Source: Caldilineaceae bacterium (GTDB lineage Bacteria; Chloroflexota; Anaerolineae; Caldilineales; Caldilineaceae). Taken from it: a stretch of 64,000 nucleotides of DNA. The notes under the pieces were generated by a model. It worked only from the letters and a program-made list of their open reading frames with translations, had not been told where the DNA came from and did not search any database. A program made the position numbers and the translations under genes. How positions within the stretch are numbered: the first letter of the stretch is position 1; each line of letters begins with the position of its first letter. Below are positions 1 to 11,100 of this stretch, one piece after another. The stretch lies in NCBI GenBank assembly GCA_020634755.1, contig JACKBC010000014.1, positions 62,001 through 126,000 of the forward strand. Reading direction: 5' to 3'.

Positions 1-1501
1 AGGCGCTGGCGACACTGATGCGGATGCGATGACCAGGCAGAAAACGGTAGCCCGTGGCCTTGAGCGAGATGGGAACTTGGTAGACTTGACCCGGCGTCAA
101 GGGCTGCGGGTGGGCGTGGCCGTCGCGGTGTGCCAAATTGAGAATGCCAATGCTCACCTGGCTGGAAACACCGCTGGGCGCCACGTCGGTCAGGCGGACC
201 ACGGCGTGCGCCACCGACGCACTGCTCTGCACATAGAGCACCACTTGGGGAAAGCCCAACACGTCGAGCGGTGCTTGCAGCGGCGCACTGGTGTAGGTCA
301 GGCTCAGCGCCTCATCGGGACGCAGGTCGCGGCTGAGGCCATTGGGAGGGGCGCCGCCGCCATAGCAAAGGCTGCCGCGTCCGCCAATGGTGGGCCGGTG
401 GATATATGCATCCGTGGCGGAAGCATCCGCCGGCGCCGCCGTTAAGGTTTGTTCACCCAAATAAAAGATTTGCTCTTGACGATCTGGCGGCGGATAGCTG
501 GCTTCACTGTGCCAAGCACCATTGAGCCGGTCGGGAAAGGGTTCTGGTTCTGTGTATTGGCGACGAAACCAGGTCAAGGCTGGTTCATCCATGACGCCAT
601 TTTGTTCCTCTTTAAGCCAGTGGTCAAAAAAGCGGGTCAATTCGTGTAGCCAATCTAAATTAGGGCCGGGATAGCCATAATCAGGAAGCTGATGCACCCA
701 GTTGCCAATGATGGCTTTGCGCGGCGCGGGGCAGCGTTCCAGCATGCGCAGCACTGGGTTGGTGTAGCCATCGTGCCAACCGCCAATGAGCAGCATGGCG
801 CACTGGATGCGTTCGTAGTCGGGCGCCAGCGAACCGTTGCGCCAGTAAGGGCCATCGTGCTGTTGGTGCAGCCAGGTGAGCAGCCAAGGCGGCGTCTGCT
901 CCAGCCGTTCGCGCCACTGTTGCGACCAATCTGCGCTTGCATATTCCGTATTGGGGGGCAGCGCATTCATGCCCACTTGGCTTACCGCATATTGGGCCAG
1001 CTCGCTGGCGGTTTTGCAACCACCGATATAGTGGACGTCGTCAGTGTAGCGGTCATCGGTGGCGTAGACAGGCACAATGGCCTTGAGGCTGGGCGGTTGC
1101 AGCATGGCTACCTGAATGGATGTAAAGCCACCGTAGCTAATGCCCCACATGCCCACGCGGCCATTGCTCCATTCCTGGGCGGCCAGCCACTCGACAGCGT
1201 CATAGCCGTCTTGGGTCTCTTCGGTTGTGTATTCATCCCAGGCAATGCCCTGGCTGCTACCCGTGCCGCGGATGTCCAGCCGGCAGCCCACATAGCCGCG
1301 CTGGGCTAGATAGGTCATGAGCCTGTGATCGGTCATATAGCGCCAGCCGTCCTTGCGATAGGGGATCATTTCTAGCACGGCGGGGAAAGTCTCATCGGCC
1401 CGGCGCGCCACCGGCATAAAGAGGTTGGCAGAAAGTTCTAAGCCGTCACGCGTGGGAATTCGCACATTGTACAGGACCTGCACTTCATAAAGCTCGCCCA
1501 T
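1..1501 (-). CDS. CocE/NonD family alpha/beta-hydrolase (partial)
   Basis: The reading frame starts at 1501 and runs off the left edge, so about 500 residues are visible and the C-terminus is missing. The N-terminus (MGELYEVQVLYNVRIPTRDG) and the line DIRGTGSSQG are typical of the X-Pro dipeptidyl-peptidase/CocE family. The nucleophile motif is GISYGG with Ser at about residue 122, and GGWHD probably carries the catalytic Asp. After about residue 310 the sequence becomes the C-terminal jelly-roll domain of this family. These enzymes hydrolyse esters or acyl-peptides; the substrate here is unknown. No signal peptide is visible. It starts 2 bases after the stop of the ROK kinase gene, so the two are almost certainly cotranscribed. 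Confidence 0.85.
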   Translation of the reverse strand, partial: MGELYEVQVLYNVRIPTRDGLELSANLFMPVARRADETFPAVLEMIPYRKDGWRYMTDHRLMTYLAQRGYVGCRLDIRGTGSSQGIAWDEYTTEETQDGYDAVEWLAAQEWSNGRVGMWGISYGGFTSIQVAMLQPPSLKAIVPVYATDDRYTDDVHYIGGCKTASELAQYAVSQVGMNALPPNTEYASADWSQQWRERLEQTPPWLLTWLHQQHDGPYWRNGSLAPDYERIQCAMLLIGGWHDGYTNPVLRMLERCPAPRKAIIGNWVHQLPDYGYPGPNLDWLHELTRFFDHWLKEEQNGVMDEPALTWFRRQYTEPEPFPDRLNGAWHSEASYPPPDRQEQIFYLGEQTLTAAPADASATDAYIHRPTIGGRGSLCYGGGAPPNGLSRDLRPDEALSLTYTSAPLQAPLDVLGFPQVVLYVQSSASVAHAVVRLTDVAPSGVSSQVSIGILNLAHRDGHAHPQPLTPGQVYQVPISLKATGYRFLPGHRIRISVASA

Positions 1502-1503
1502 CT

Positions 1504-2391
<888 letters not shown>

Positions 2392-2412
2392 GGGTAGGTT
2401 CCTTTCTGGTTG

Positions 2413-2483
2413 AGGAAGGGAGTGAGGAGTAGGGATTAGGAATTAAGCAGGAAGCAATTGCCTAATCCCCATCCCTACTTCCC
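2413..2483. repeat. Intergenic hairpin, family E (GGAGTAGGG words)
   Basis: Inverted words of the type gagtagggattagg and cctaatccccatccctac surround a short spacer. Related hairpins occur at 51204-51288 and 56644-56719. This copy runs into the last codons of the Fe-S protein gene ending at 2475. Confidence 0.6.
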
Positions 2484-3767
2484 AGATTTTATAAAGCTTG
2501 TAATCAACGTTTGTACGCGCTGTCGCAACTGTTCACGCTGGCCTGCCCACCAAGATTGGGGCTTCATGCGTTGGCCAAAACCCATGCGAGTATCCAGCAT
2601 CAACATAACGTTGCGCAACCTGGTACCGGCCAGCCTGCGCCCCCAGCGGTTCCACCATTTGGTGTAATCTTTATTGTATGGACAGACGCGAATGCAGATA
2701 GAACAATCGGAGTTTTGGGCGGCCCAGTAGCCAAAGCACTTTTCGCCATCGACCGACCATTTGCGCACGCCCAGAATGTTGGATTGATTGTACACTTCCG
2801 CCGAAGGCGCGCCTTGTGGAATGGCCTTGACTGGACAGTTATTGGCACAGCGGCGACAGCTTGCGCAAAATTCGCGCACGCCAAAGCGAATAGGCTGATC
2901 GTGGGCCAGCGGCATGTCGGTAAAGATTTTGCCCAGCCGCACGCGCGGGCCAAACTCCGGGGTAATGAGCAACCCCAGCCGACCATATTCCCCCAGCCCG
3001 GCTTTGATGGCCAGCGGGATGGCCAAGGCGCTGTCATTCATGCTGGCAATGGCGTTATAGCCCAAGTTGCGAATATATTGCGCAATGGAGAGCACCACCA
3101 GCGCATCGTGGGAATAGCCCAAGCCGGTGGCGGCGCCACTCAGCGCCGAAGGCACTGTGCGGATCAGATCATAGTCCATGGATTGGGCGGTGACAATAAC
3201 ATTGGTCAGCCCCTCGGGTATCTCCTGCGGCTTGGCGCGCTTGCTCATGTCGCTGAATTTCTGTGCATACATCCAGCGCGCGTCATAGCCGGTAATGCCC
3301 ACCAGATCGGCGCCAAAGCCTTTGGCCACGCGTTTGATTTCGGCGGCAGCTTCGGCAGGTGTCCCCACGTCGAGGCGATTTGGCGACACGTCGCGATAGA
3401 GCGTAAATTCGTCGGAAAAGCCTTCGCGGCGATCCTGATCTTCCTTGAGTTCGGTAAAGATGTCGCTTACGTGCCAGGATGCATTGCGCAGGGCGTAATC
3501 CTTTTGTGTAAATCCGTCGGCCTTGCGCCAACTTTTCAGCGGCTCGCGATAGGTGGCGTAGAAAAGTTGGGCTTTTTCGCTGCGGATGCGTTCATCCCAC
3601 CACGAACGGCGAAACAGATCATTTTTTTGGTGAAAGCGTTCAAATGTGTCGAGGACTTCAAAGCCGGCTGAAGCATCGTTTTGATCGCAGATTAATTCGG
3701 AAAGAGGCACAAAATTGCGCGGACGGGGCGCGACATGAGCTTGGGGTGACAATGTGGTCATAACCAT
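2475..3767 (-). CDS. Reductive-dehalogenase-like (RdhA/epoxyqueuosine-reductase superfamily) Fe-S protein
   Basis: About 430 residues. The C-terminal third has two 4Fe-4S motifs, CASCRRCANNCP and C...DCSICIRVCP, as in the double-cluster domain of reductive dehalogenases and QueG. The middle (ADLVGITGYD, AQYIRNLGYNA, then AGLGEYGRLGLLITPEFGP and RLGKIFTDMPL) closely follows the corrinoid-binding region of RdhA proteins; MDYDLIRT may hold the conserved Tyr. There is no twin-arginine signal, no obvious hydrophobic N-terminus and no RdhB anchor gene nearby, so it should be cytoplasmic. ATG at 3767 is chosen because an AGGA lies just upstream; an in-frame ATG at 3788 has no such site. A corrinoid-dependent reductase is a reasonable inference; dehalogenation is not shown. 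Confidence 0.75.
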   Translation of the reverse strand: MVMTTLSPQAHVAPRPRNFVPLSELICDQNDASAGFEVLDTFERFHQKNDLFRRSWWDERIRSEKAQLFYATYREPLKSWRKADGFTQKDYALRNASWHVSDIFTELKEDQDRREGFSDEFTLYRDVSPNRLDVGTPAEAAAEIKRVAKGFGADLVGITGYDARWMYAQKFSDMSKRAKPQEIPEGLTNVIVTAQSMDYDLIRTVPSALSGAATGLGYSHDALVVLSIAQYIRNLGYNAIASMNDSALAIPLAIKAGLGEYGRLGLLITPEFGPRVRLGKIFTDMPLAHDQPIRFGVREFCASCRRCANNCPVKAIPQGAPSAEVYNQSNILGVRKWSVDGEKCFGYWAAQNSDCSICIRVCPYNKDYTKWWNRWGRRLAGTRLRNVMLMLDTRMGFGQRMKPQSWWAGQREQLRQRVQTLITSFIKSGK

Positions 3768-3795
3768 GCAATCCTGGTTTATCAACAATTCACGA

Positions 3796-3883
3796 ACTCA
3801 CGTTACGCAGCGACAGCCAGTCTGCTAGAGAGAAACAGGAACGTCAGCGAGCCGACTTTCCTCTAGGCTTGCGTAACATAAGT
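3796..3883. repeat. Palindromic repeat family A, long subtype, copy 1
   Basis: An 88-bp element with ends cacgttacgcag and cttgcgtaacataagt. It is nearly identical to 4203-4288 and, in inverse orientation, to 37078-37165. The terminal words pair into a hairpin. It lies just upstream of the Fe-S protein start. Confidence 0.8.
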
Positions 3884-4202
3884 CACTAATGTAAGACTTG
3901 TATGAGGGCGGTTGGGCAACGCACAGAGCCCAACAAACGAGCCTGTGATAATGATTTGAGCCTATTCTACCACAGCAACTTATAAAAAGGCGCTCCGGAA
4001 TTGTGGCTGGCGCCATTGCACAAAGTGCTTCAACGTAAACAGGATATTCTATTGTGAGGGTGAAAATTCAGATGGTATTCGCGGTTGTGATGAAAACTGG
4101 CGTTTGTCTTCTGACTGGGACTCTGACGGAAACCTGCGGTTTTCATTCAGCGCAGCGTGTAACGCAGCGGGGATGGAGCAAGCACGGAGTTGAATGAGGA
4201 AC

Positions 4203-4288
4203 GCACGTTACGCAGCGACAGCCAGTCTGCTAGAGAGAAACAGGAACGTCGACGAGCCGACTTTCCTCTAGGCTTGCGTAACATAAGT
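4203..4288. repeat. Palindromic repeat family A, long subtype, copy 2
   Basis: Second near-identical copy of the element at 3796-3883, in the same orientation, differing by a few bases. The rest of 3789-4479 shows no credible gene; short frames there are built from the repeat copies. Confidence 0.8.
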
Positions 4289-4479
4289 GGGGAAAGAGCG
4301 CGCGCATAGAGTGGGTTCAACAGAGTGGAATCGTAAAGTGGGGCGGGGTATCGTAAGGGGTGTTTCATCTCTCAGCTAGCCGCACAAATGCTGTAGGTCG
4401 CGTTGACTCTACCTGACCGCGCGGCCGGCATGGTCGATGATACACACCCCTGAATTGTATTTCAAACCCAATATCGCGA

Positions 4480-4695
4480 TTAGATTGGATGAACAACGAG
4501 GGCGTCGTCTGCATCCGGGGCGCTATGCTGCACGGCGGGCTTGCGCTCGACTACAACCGGTCGACGCCGCATATGGATTGTTGGCGCCTGTGGCGCTATG
4601 CGAGAGGTTCGGCTATGCAAAATGCAGGCCGCGACAACAATAACTGAACAAATTGTGCCGCCAATTACATATACCATTCCAAGGAAAAATAACAT
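4480..4695 (-). CDS. Small single-pass membrane protein (71 aa), unknown function
   Basis: I do not recognise the family. The start at 4695 is supported by a strong Shine-Dalgarno sequence (ggagaggag) about six bases upstream. Residues 1-25 are hydrophobic (MLFFLGMVYVIGGTICSVIV...), followed by a basic, histidine-containing hydrophilic tail of about 45 residues, so an N-terminal anchor with a cytoplasmic tail is likely. It stands alone in a repeat-rich spacer with an AT-rich upstream region. The small protein at 16334 has the same layout but no clear sequence similarity. Confidence 0.55.
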   Translation of the reverse strand: MLFFLGMVYVIGGTICSVIVVAACILHSRTSRIAPQAPTIHMRRRPVVVERKPAVQHSAPDADDALVVHPI

Positions 4696-4735
4696 GGTAA
4701 CTCCTCTCCAAACTGAAGGGTTAAAACGATAAAAT

Positions 4736-5300
4736 CGGAGGTGGTTATAACGTAATGTCTTAAAAATTATGTAAGCTACGGGGAAAAGAACGACGCTGAA
4801 AATAGCATATCACACGTTAATAATGGATTATATAGTACCATAGTACTATACAGTATGGCAAATTACCTAACGTGTGTATTAAGGAGGGTTGCCAAAATTG
4901 GCAAAATAGGAGGAGTTTCTAAAAATAATCAAAAAAGATATTAACGATTTTAACTTTTCAGCCCTCGAGCACCTTGATAGTTACTAACGATTTATGTAAA
5001 GTCCAGACGGGTTTTCAGAATCAGAAATCTGCTTCTTCCCCTATATGTCAAAATAATCCCCTTTTTCCAGTATTTTGGTTTTTGAATACTGCTCGCTTAC
5101 AAGTAGATTAATGAACATTCATAAATTGTTTCGGTAATGAGCGCCACAGGCTGAAGCCTGCGTCTGCTAGCGGAAGCCTGCTCAAGCAGGCTATTTCTAG
5201 AGTGCGCTTTGTCGTTTACCGATTTTAATTATCAACTTGCATCAACCAGTGCTGTCGTTTATCGATTTAATTGGTTAACTTCCATCAATCGGCTCAACTG
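4736..5300. other. AT-rich spacer with nested palindromes and a short tandem repeat
   Basis: No gene is seen. Nested perfect inverted repeats occur: cacacgtta (4811-4819) with taacgtgtg (4869-4877), enclosing tatagtac/gtactata (4831-4850). A 14-bp perfect palindrome, tgccaaaattggca, lies at 4890-4903. At 5145-5200 there is a hairpin with agcctgc/gcaggct. At 5211-5295 an imperfect direct repeat with a period of about 43 bp begins gtcgttta. Base composition is far more AT-rich than the flanking genes. Confidence 0.6.
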
Positions 5301-5307
5301 GAGGTTC

Positions 5308-6291
5308 TTAGTGGGCGCTGGGTACAGGAGGCGCCGAGGCATTTTCGCTATATGTAAGTTCGCGATGGGCCAGCCCGCGCACTTCTGCCCAGCAGCCAAT
5401 ACCGTGGGCGTGCGCCCAACTTTCCATTTCGTTTACGAGCTGCTGTAGTGCATTTGGTCCTCTGTAGTAAATGGCGCTGCCGACTCCTACGGCATCCGCC
5501 CCGGCCATGAGCATCTCCACGGCATCAACGCCGTGCGTGACGCCGCCGGTGCCGATAATAGGTGTATCGGGACAGGCCTTACGCACATCGTAAACGCACT
5601 TAATGGCAATGGGTTTGATGGCCGGGCCGCTCAAGCCGCCGCTGCGGTTGGCCAAAATGGGCTGGCCGCTTTCTAAATCAATCACCATGCCCGGCATGGT
5701 GTTGATGACGCAAAGTGCGTCGGCGCCGGCTTCCACCACAGCACGCGCAATACGGGCAATGCTCGGCACATTGGGCGCCAGCTTGATAATGACGGGGATG
5801 TTGGTGGGACGCAGCGCCTGCTTGACCTGCTGCGTCACCAAGGCGGCGCTTTCCGGGTTGCCGGCAAATGGTTCGCCAAACTCGCTGCCCACATTGGGGC
5901 ATGAAATGTTCACTTCGAGAAAATCGGGCTCGGCTGCGGCCGCTGTGGCCGCCACCTGGCCAAACTCTGCATATGTGCCGGCAAAAATACTAGCAATCAA
6001 TGGGACGCCCAGCGGTGTAAGCTCGTTCTTGGCTTTGGCCAACAGCGCAACCTCTGCTTCGACTCCCGGGTTGGCCAGGCCAATGGCGTTGATCAGCCCG
6101 CCGCCCCATTCGATACATGACGGATTCACGTGACCGGCGCGCGGCGTTGGCCCGCAGCTCTTTGCCGTTACGGCGCCACAGCCGCTCTGCGCCGCCCGCG
6201 TCAACAGGCTCACCGTGGTGCCCCAAATACCGCTAGCCAATATAAGCGGGGTGGGCAATGTACGGCCAAGAAATGAAATTTGCATATTCAT
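5308..6291 (-). CDS. pyrD: Dihydroorotate dehydrogenase, class 1
   Basis: A 327-residue FMN-dependent TIM barrel that oxidises dihydroorotate to orotate in pyrimidine synthesis. The catalytic loop EVNISCPNV contains the cysteine base typical of class 1 enzymes; class 2 membrane enzymes have Ser. Other family marks are NAIGLANPG, VIIKLAPNV, the FMN phosphate site GTGGV, and GADAVGVGSAI near the C-terminus. The length and Cys fit the NAD-linked 1B type, but no PyrK partner is visible. It is divergent from the FGGY kinase gene across 128 bases. Start at 6291 is accepted; the second Met (6285) is equally possible. Confidence 0.93.
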   Translation of the reverse strand: MNMQISFLGRTLPTPLILASGIWGTTVSLLTRAAQSGCGAVTAKSCGPTPRAGHVNPSCIEWGGGLINAIGLANPGVEAEVALLAKAKNELTPLGVPLIASIFAGTYAEFGQVAATAAAAEPDFLEVNISCPNVGSEFGEPFAGNPESAALVTQQVKQALRPTNIPVIIKLAPNVPSIARIARAVVEAGADALCVINTMPGMVIDLESGQPILANRSGGLSGPAIKPIAIKCVYDVRKACPDTPIIGTGGVTHGVDAVEMLMAGADAVGVGSAIYYRGPNALQQLVNEMESWAHAHGIGCWAEVRGLAHRELTYSENASAPPVPSAH

Positions 6292-6419
6292 GGTGAATTC
6301 CTGTCAATAGGCTCGCGACCGTTTGACGCGATTGGGGGAATCTGATAATGTGGAAAAATGTGTTGCAATTTACAGCGCAGAGTAATATTTAGCACGCACA
6401 CTTTGCCCGGAGACTCCCC

Positions 6420-7952
6420 ATGCCCCAGGCCCTTATTGGCGTAGATATCGGCACCAGCAACATAAAGGCCGTTGCGTTTGGGCTGGATGGCGCGGAATTG
6501 GCCATGGCGAGTACGCCCACAATTACCCACTATCCAGCCGTTGACCGCGCCCATTTTGAACCAGATGAAATTTGGGACGCCATCTGCCGCGTCCTGCACT
6601 CATTATGTCATAAATTGCGCGATTTGGCGCAACCGGCGGCCATTGCATTTACCAGTATGGGCGAGGCGGCCATTCCGCTGGATGTGCATGGCCGGCCCAC
6701 CTATCCGGCCATTGCCTGGTACGATCGGCGCACCGTACCTCAGATCGAATGGTGGCAGGAGACCATTGGGGCCGCCGAAACCAATCAAATTACCGGGTTG
6801 GCGCTCTATCCGATTTTTGGCATTACCAAGCTGCTCTGGATTCGCCAAAACGAGCCGGATGCGTTTGCCCGCACCACGCGCTGGTTGAACATGGCTGATT
6901 ATGGCGCTTATCGGCTATCGGGTGCGCAATGTACGGACATGTCGCTGGCCTCGCGCATGTTGGTGTTGGATTTGAAAGAACGGCGCTGGTCAACTCGTCT
7001 ATTAAACGCGCTGGAGATTTCCGATGCGCTTTTGGGTAAATTGGTGCCCAGCGGCGTGCAGGTAGGCACAGTGCATGCCCAGGCCGCGGCGCAGACCGGT
7101 CTGCCAGAAGGGCTGCCGGTGGTAAGCGGCGGCCACGATCACATCTGTGGCGCGTTGGCGCTGGGCATCACCGCCCCGGGTGATGTGTTCGACTCTATGG
7201 GCACGGCGGAAGGGCTCTTTATTGCCACCGAGCAGCCCGTACACAACGCACAAATTATGGCGTCGGGCGTGGGGCAAGGGACGCACACGTGGCCCAACCG
7301 CTACTACGCCATGAGCGGCATGTATTTTGCCGGTGGCTGCATCAACTGGGTGCGACGGCTGCTTTTGGGCTATGCCCCTGACCAGTCGTTTGAGCAGCTG
7401 ATTGAACTGGCGCAGGCCACGCCGCCCGGCAGCGAGGGCGTCACCTTTCTCTCGCACCTGCGCATGGCCAATCCGCCTATTGTGGATAGCCACTCGCGCG
7501 GTGCATTTGTGGGTCTCTCCAGCAGCACCGGGCCGGGACATCTGGCGCGCGCCGCCATAGAAGGGGTGGCATACGAATACCACTTTGCCTATGAATCGAT
7601 TGCCAAAACGTTTGGCCTTTCCCCCCGGCGCTTGATTGTAACCGGTGGCGGCTCGCGCAACCGACTGCTGTTGCAGATCAAAGCCGCGCTGGTCAATCGT
7701 CCGCTGCTGCTTCCCAAAGTCAACGAAGCTACCTGCCTGGGCGCAGCCATGCTGGCCGGAATCGGCGCCGGGGTATACGCCAGTTTTGAGGATGCTGCCG
7801 CCCAGGTGCAATTTGCGGCGGATGTGGTCGAACCCGATGCGCAGTTGCACCAAATTTATATGGAGCGTTTTCAAGAAGTCTATGTGAAGCTCTATCCCGC
7901 GCTGCGCGCGATCAACCACACCATTAGCACGCGGTTTGTGGGCAATAGCTAG
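6420..7952 (+). CDS. FGGY family carbohydrate kinase
   Basis: A 510-residue kinase of the xylulokinase/gluconokinase type. The N-terminal ATPase fold begins IGVDIGTSNIKAV (residues 6-18). The second half contains GGHDHICGAL with the probable catalytic Asp, then a FGGY signature-like stretch and VTGGGSRNRLLLQ near residue 410. A GGAG site precedes the ATG at a suitable distance. The substrate cannot be read from sequence; xylulose, gluconate or another pentose/polyol are candidates. Neighbours (PyrD and the sensor kinase) do not resolve the substrate. Confidence 0.85.
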   Translation: MPQALIGVDIGTSNIKAVAFGLDGAELAMASTPTITHYPAVDRAHFEPDEIWDAICRVLHSLCHKLRDLAQPAAIAFTSMGEAAIPLDVHGRPTYPAIAWYDRRTVPQIEWWQETIGAAETNQITGLALYPIFGITKLLWIRQNEPDAFARTTRWLNMADYGAYRLSGAQCTDMSLASRMLVLDLKERRWSTRLLNALEISDALLGKLVPSGVQVGTVHAQAAAQTGLPEGLPVVSGGHDHICGALALGITAPGDVFDSMGTAEGLFIATEQPVHNAQIMASGVGQGTHTWPNRYYAMSGMYFAGGCINWVRRLLLGYAPDQSFEQLIELAQATPPGSEGVTFLSHLRMANPPIVDSHSRGAFVGLSSSTGPGHLARAAIEGVAYEYHFAYESIAKTFGLSPRRLIVTGGGSRNRLLLQIKAALVNRPLLLPKVNEATCLGAAMLAGIGAGVYASFEDAAAQVQFAADVVEPDAQLHQIYMERFQEVYVKLYPALRAINHTISTRFVGNS

Positions 7953-8100
7953 CACTCTATAAAATTCAAGCGGTATAATAATTTTGGCGTTCAGGGGGAC
8001 GCGGGCTTCGACAAGCTCGGCCCCGAGTAACTTAGATAGTCGGTAAGAGTTTATTGTAGAGTATAGATAGGAATTGTGTAGATGCAAATGTATCATTATC

Positions 8101-8109
8101 TGGTATAAT
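8101..8109 (+). promoter_or_regulatory. Extended -10 promoter for the sensor-kinase operon
   Basis: TGGTATAAT is a perfect extended -10 element about 86 bases upstream of the histidine-kinase start, with no good -35 box. A second TATAAT lies near 7973 just after the kinase gene. The ATG at 8195 is preceded by aaggag. Confidence 0.5.
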
Positions 8110-8194
8110 ACCAAACACCCAATCAAATACACCCACCCTGCGCATCACGTAGAGCCAAAAAGCTTAACACCGTACACACCCAAGGAGACCGCTC

Positions 8195-11100
8195 ATGCAT
8201 GCGCTTCCCCCGCACGAGCGCCACGCGCTGCACCTGCAAAAGGTGAGCCAACAGCTGCTGGCGACCTGGTCTGACCAAAATCCGGCGACGACGCTGCAGT
8301 CGACGCTGGTCGAAATCTTAGAACAGTTGGATAGTGAGGTCATGCCCGACCTGGCTATTTCTGCTTCTATTTCCATTTTTACCGCCCGCACCAATAGCTT
8401 TGCCGTTGGCGAAGCCATTGGCCCCTTGGCCAAATTGTTCCGCGTGCACCCACCCCACGCAGATGGCATTGCCAGTTACATCACCCAAACCAAACAGCCA
8501 CTTTTTGTAAACGATGTAATGGATTGGCCCGTGGGCGTACCTGTGCTGCGCCCGGCGCTGCTGGATGAATTTGGGATTCGCTCGCTGGCGCATTTGCCGC
8601 TGCTGGCGGGCAAAGTGGGGCAAGAGATCACGGTGGGCGCTCTTTTGATCTATCTGCCCGTCCAGCACAATTTTGACGCAGAAGAGAAGATCGGCATCCG
8701 CATCTTTGCGGCCCAGGCCGCCATTGCTGTGCAAAACGCCTGGGTCTATGGCCGGCAGCTGCGCGAGCAGGCCGCGCTGCGCGCCATTAGCAGCACCGCC
8801 ACTAACATGGATCCCAACCAGGTTTCCCACGAGATTGCGCGTCAGGTTGTTGAACTGACCGACGCGGCTTATGCCGTGGTCTTTGCCGCCAATCGCAACC
8901 AAAGCTTGTTGGAGACCATGGGCATTGCCGTGGGCACAGGCAAGGCTAACCCCGGCTCTGAAATTACATTGGAGCTGGACACCATCAGCATCAACAGCCA
9001 TGTCTTTACCACGCGCAATTCCTACTATGCCGCCGATTTAGCCCAGGAACCGCTCTATTATCATTACAAAGATTGGGATGAGGAGACGCGTGCTGCCTAT
9101 TGTGCGCCGCTGCTGGCGCGCGGGGAAATCTGGGGTACGCTCTACGTGGCGGGAGACGCCAAAGACAGTTTTGATGATGAGGATCGGCGTTTTATTGACG
9201 AATTGGCGGCACACGCGGCGGTGGCGCTGCGCAGTTCCAAGCTGCTCAATGCGGTCATCAGCTTTCAGCAGCGCATTAGCGAAATGCGCACACTGGCCGA
9301 GCAGTTCCGCCAGATTTGGCAAGAGCTGGCCGCGCTGGGCTACGATGTGAGTGGTTTTTTTGTGGCGCTGTATGATGAGACCAGCCAGATGATCCACTTT
9401 CCCTTTGTGCGTGAAAAGGACGCGCTGGTGGCCGATAACGATGCGCGCAAGGCGCCCGGACAGCTGTATGGCCCACGGCGGTTGGGCGATGTGCGCGGGT
9501 TGGTCGAATGGGTGCTTCAGCGGCGCGCTTCGCTATTGGCGCGCGATTTCCGCCGCTCGCGCCACAGCCTGAGTATTGCCCATTCACAGCGCGCGGACGT
9601 AATTTCTGGCGTGGTGGCGCCCATGATGCGCCACGGCCAGATTGTGGGGGCGGTGGGGTTGCGCAGCTATGATGAAGGCAGCGTCTTCACCGAGTATGAT
9701 CGTCAATTCCTGGAAGTGGTGGCCAACCACATTGCCGTGATTCTGGCCAATGCCCAGCGCCACAGCGAAGAGGAGCGTCAACTTCAGTTTCGCCAGCGCA
9801 TTAATCAGTTTCAATCGCGCATTGTAGATGCGCTGCCCATTGACGCCCAAGCCCGCCAAATTCAATTTGAATTACAGGAATTGGGCATTGATACCAGCGG
9901 CTTTTTTATGGCGACCTATGACGAAACTGCGCAGTTGATTACGCTGCACGAGGTATATGAGCAGGGGCGACGCATTTCCGATGCCGACCGCCAGCCCGGC
10001 CAGGTGCATGCCCCGCGGCGTTTGGGGGAGCAAACGGGCATTATCGACTGGTTGATTCGCAGCGACAGCGGGTTGATTAAGGTGGATGACTTTGACGCCT
10101 GGTACGCGCGCGAGCAGATCCACAGCGTGTTTCGCCAAAACTTACGCTGCTTTATGGCCGCACCCATGCGCCGCGGCGACAAGTTGATTGGCGTCATTGG
10201 CTTGCGCGGCTATGCGCGGCCGGCCATGTTTGACGAAAGCCACGAAGAAATGCTCAAGTCGCTGGCGGATTATATGGCCATTGTGGTGGAAAATGCCCAA
10301 AAGCTCAGCAGCGCCCTGGCTGAAGCGCAATCGTCCAATGCCGAGCTGAAGCAGCGCATTGCCGAGCTACAGGCGGTCAGCACCTTTCAGCGCCAAATCA
10401 GCACGCTGGATCCCTTTGAACAAGAGATCACCAACATCTATGAAGAGACCGAAAAAGCCATGCGCGGCGTGGGCATGGACACCAGCCACATGTATCTGGC
10501 GCTTTACAATGAAGAAACGCATGTGATCTCCTTTCCGCTGGTCTATGAGCAGGGCCATCGTCTTTTTACCGAAGACGTGAATTATGATCCGTCATATGCG
10601 GAGCGCCAGGTGGGCGAGCGCCAGGATTTGACCAACTGGCTGATCGTGCATCGCCAACCGCTGCTCTTTCACAGCGCGGCGGAAATGGCGATCTGGGTGG
10701 CGCAGCAGAATGATGTGGAGCGGGCGCCCACGCGTTCGCGCAGTTGGCTGGGGGTGCCCATGCAGCATCAGGGCAATCTGGTGGGCGTAATCGGTCTGCG
10801 CCATTTTGAGGAGGACAATAAATTTAGCGAGCGCCACCAGGTCATGTTGGAAACCATTGCGTCACAGGCGGCCATTGCGCTGGAAAATGCCAAATTATAC
10901 GATGCTCAACACGAAGAATTGCACCGTTTTGAAGGGCTATTCCAGGCTATCCAGACGATTGCCGCCGCCGGTGTGGACACGCAGGTGGTGCTGGAGACGA
11001 TTTTAGAACAGGCCGTCATGGCCACCGAATCCTCATTTGGCGGCATTCAGATTATTGAGGATAACGCGCTCAACCTGGTGGCTACCTGGCCCACGCACGC

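Noticed and set aside
2511..3671. A long plus-strand frame opposite the Fe-S protein gene
   Set aside because: It is the antisense of a gene with clear motifs and itself shows no family features.
3825..4368. Short minus-strand frames inside the spacer
   Set aside because: They are made of the two family A repeat copies and share repeated sequence, not protein-like signals.
4376..4440. A tRNA-like fold in the spacer
   Set aside because: No T-loop consensus or acceptor-stem pairing could be made; no tRNA was found anywhere in the window.
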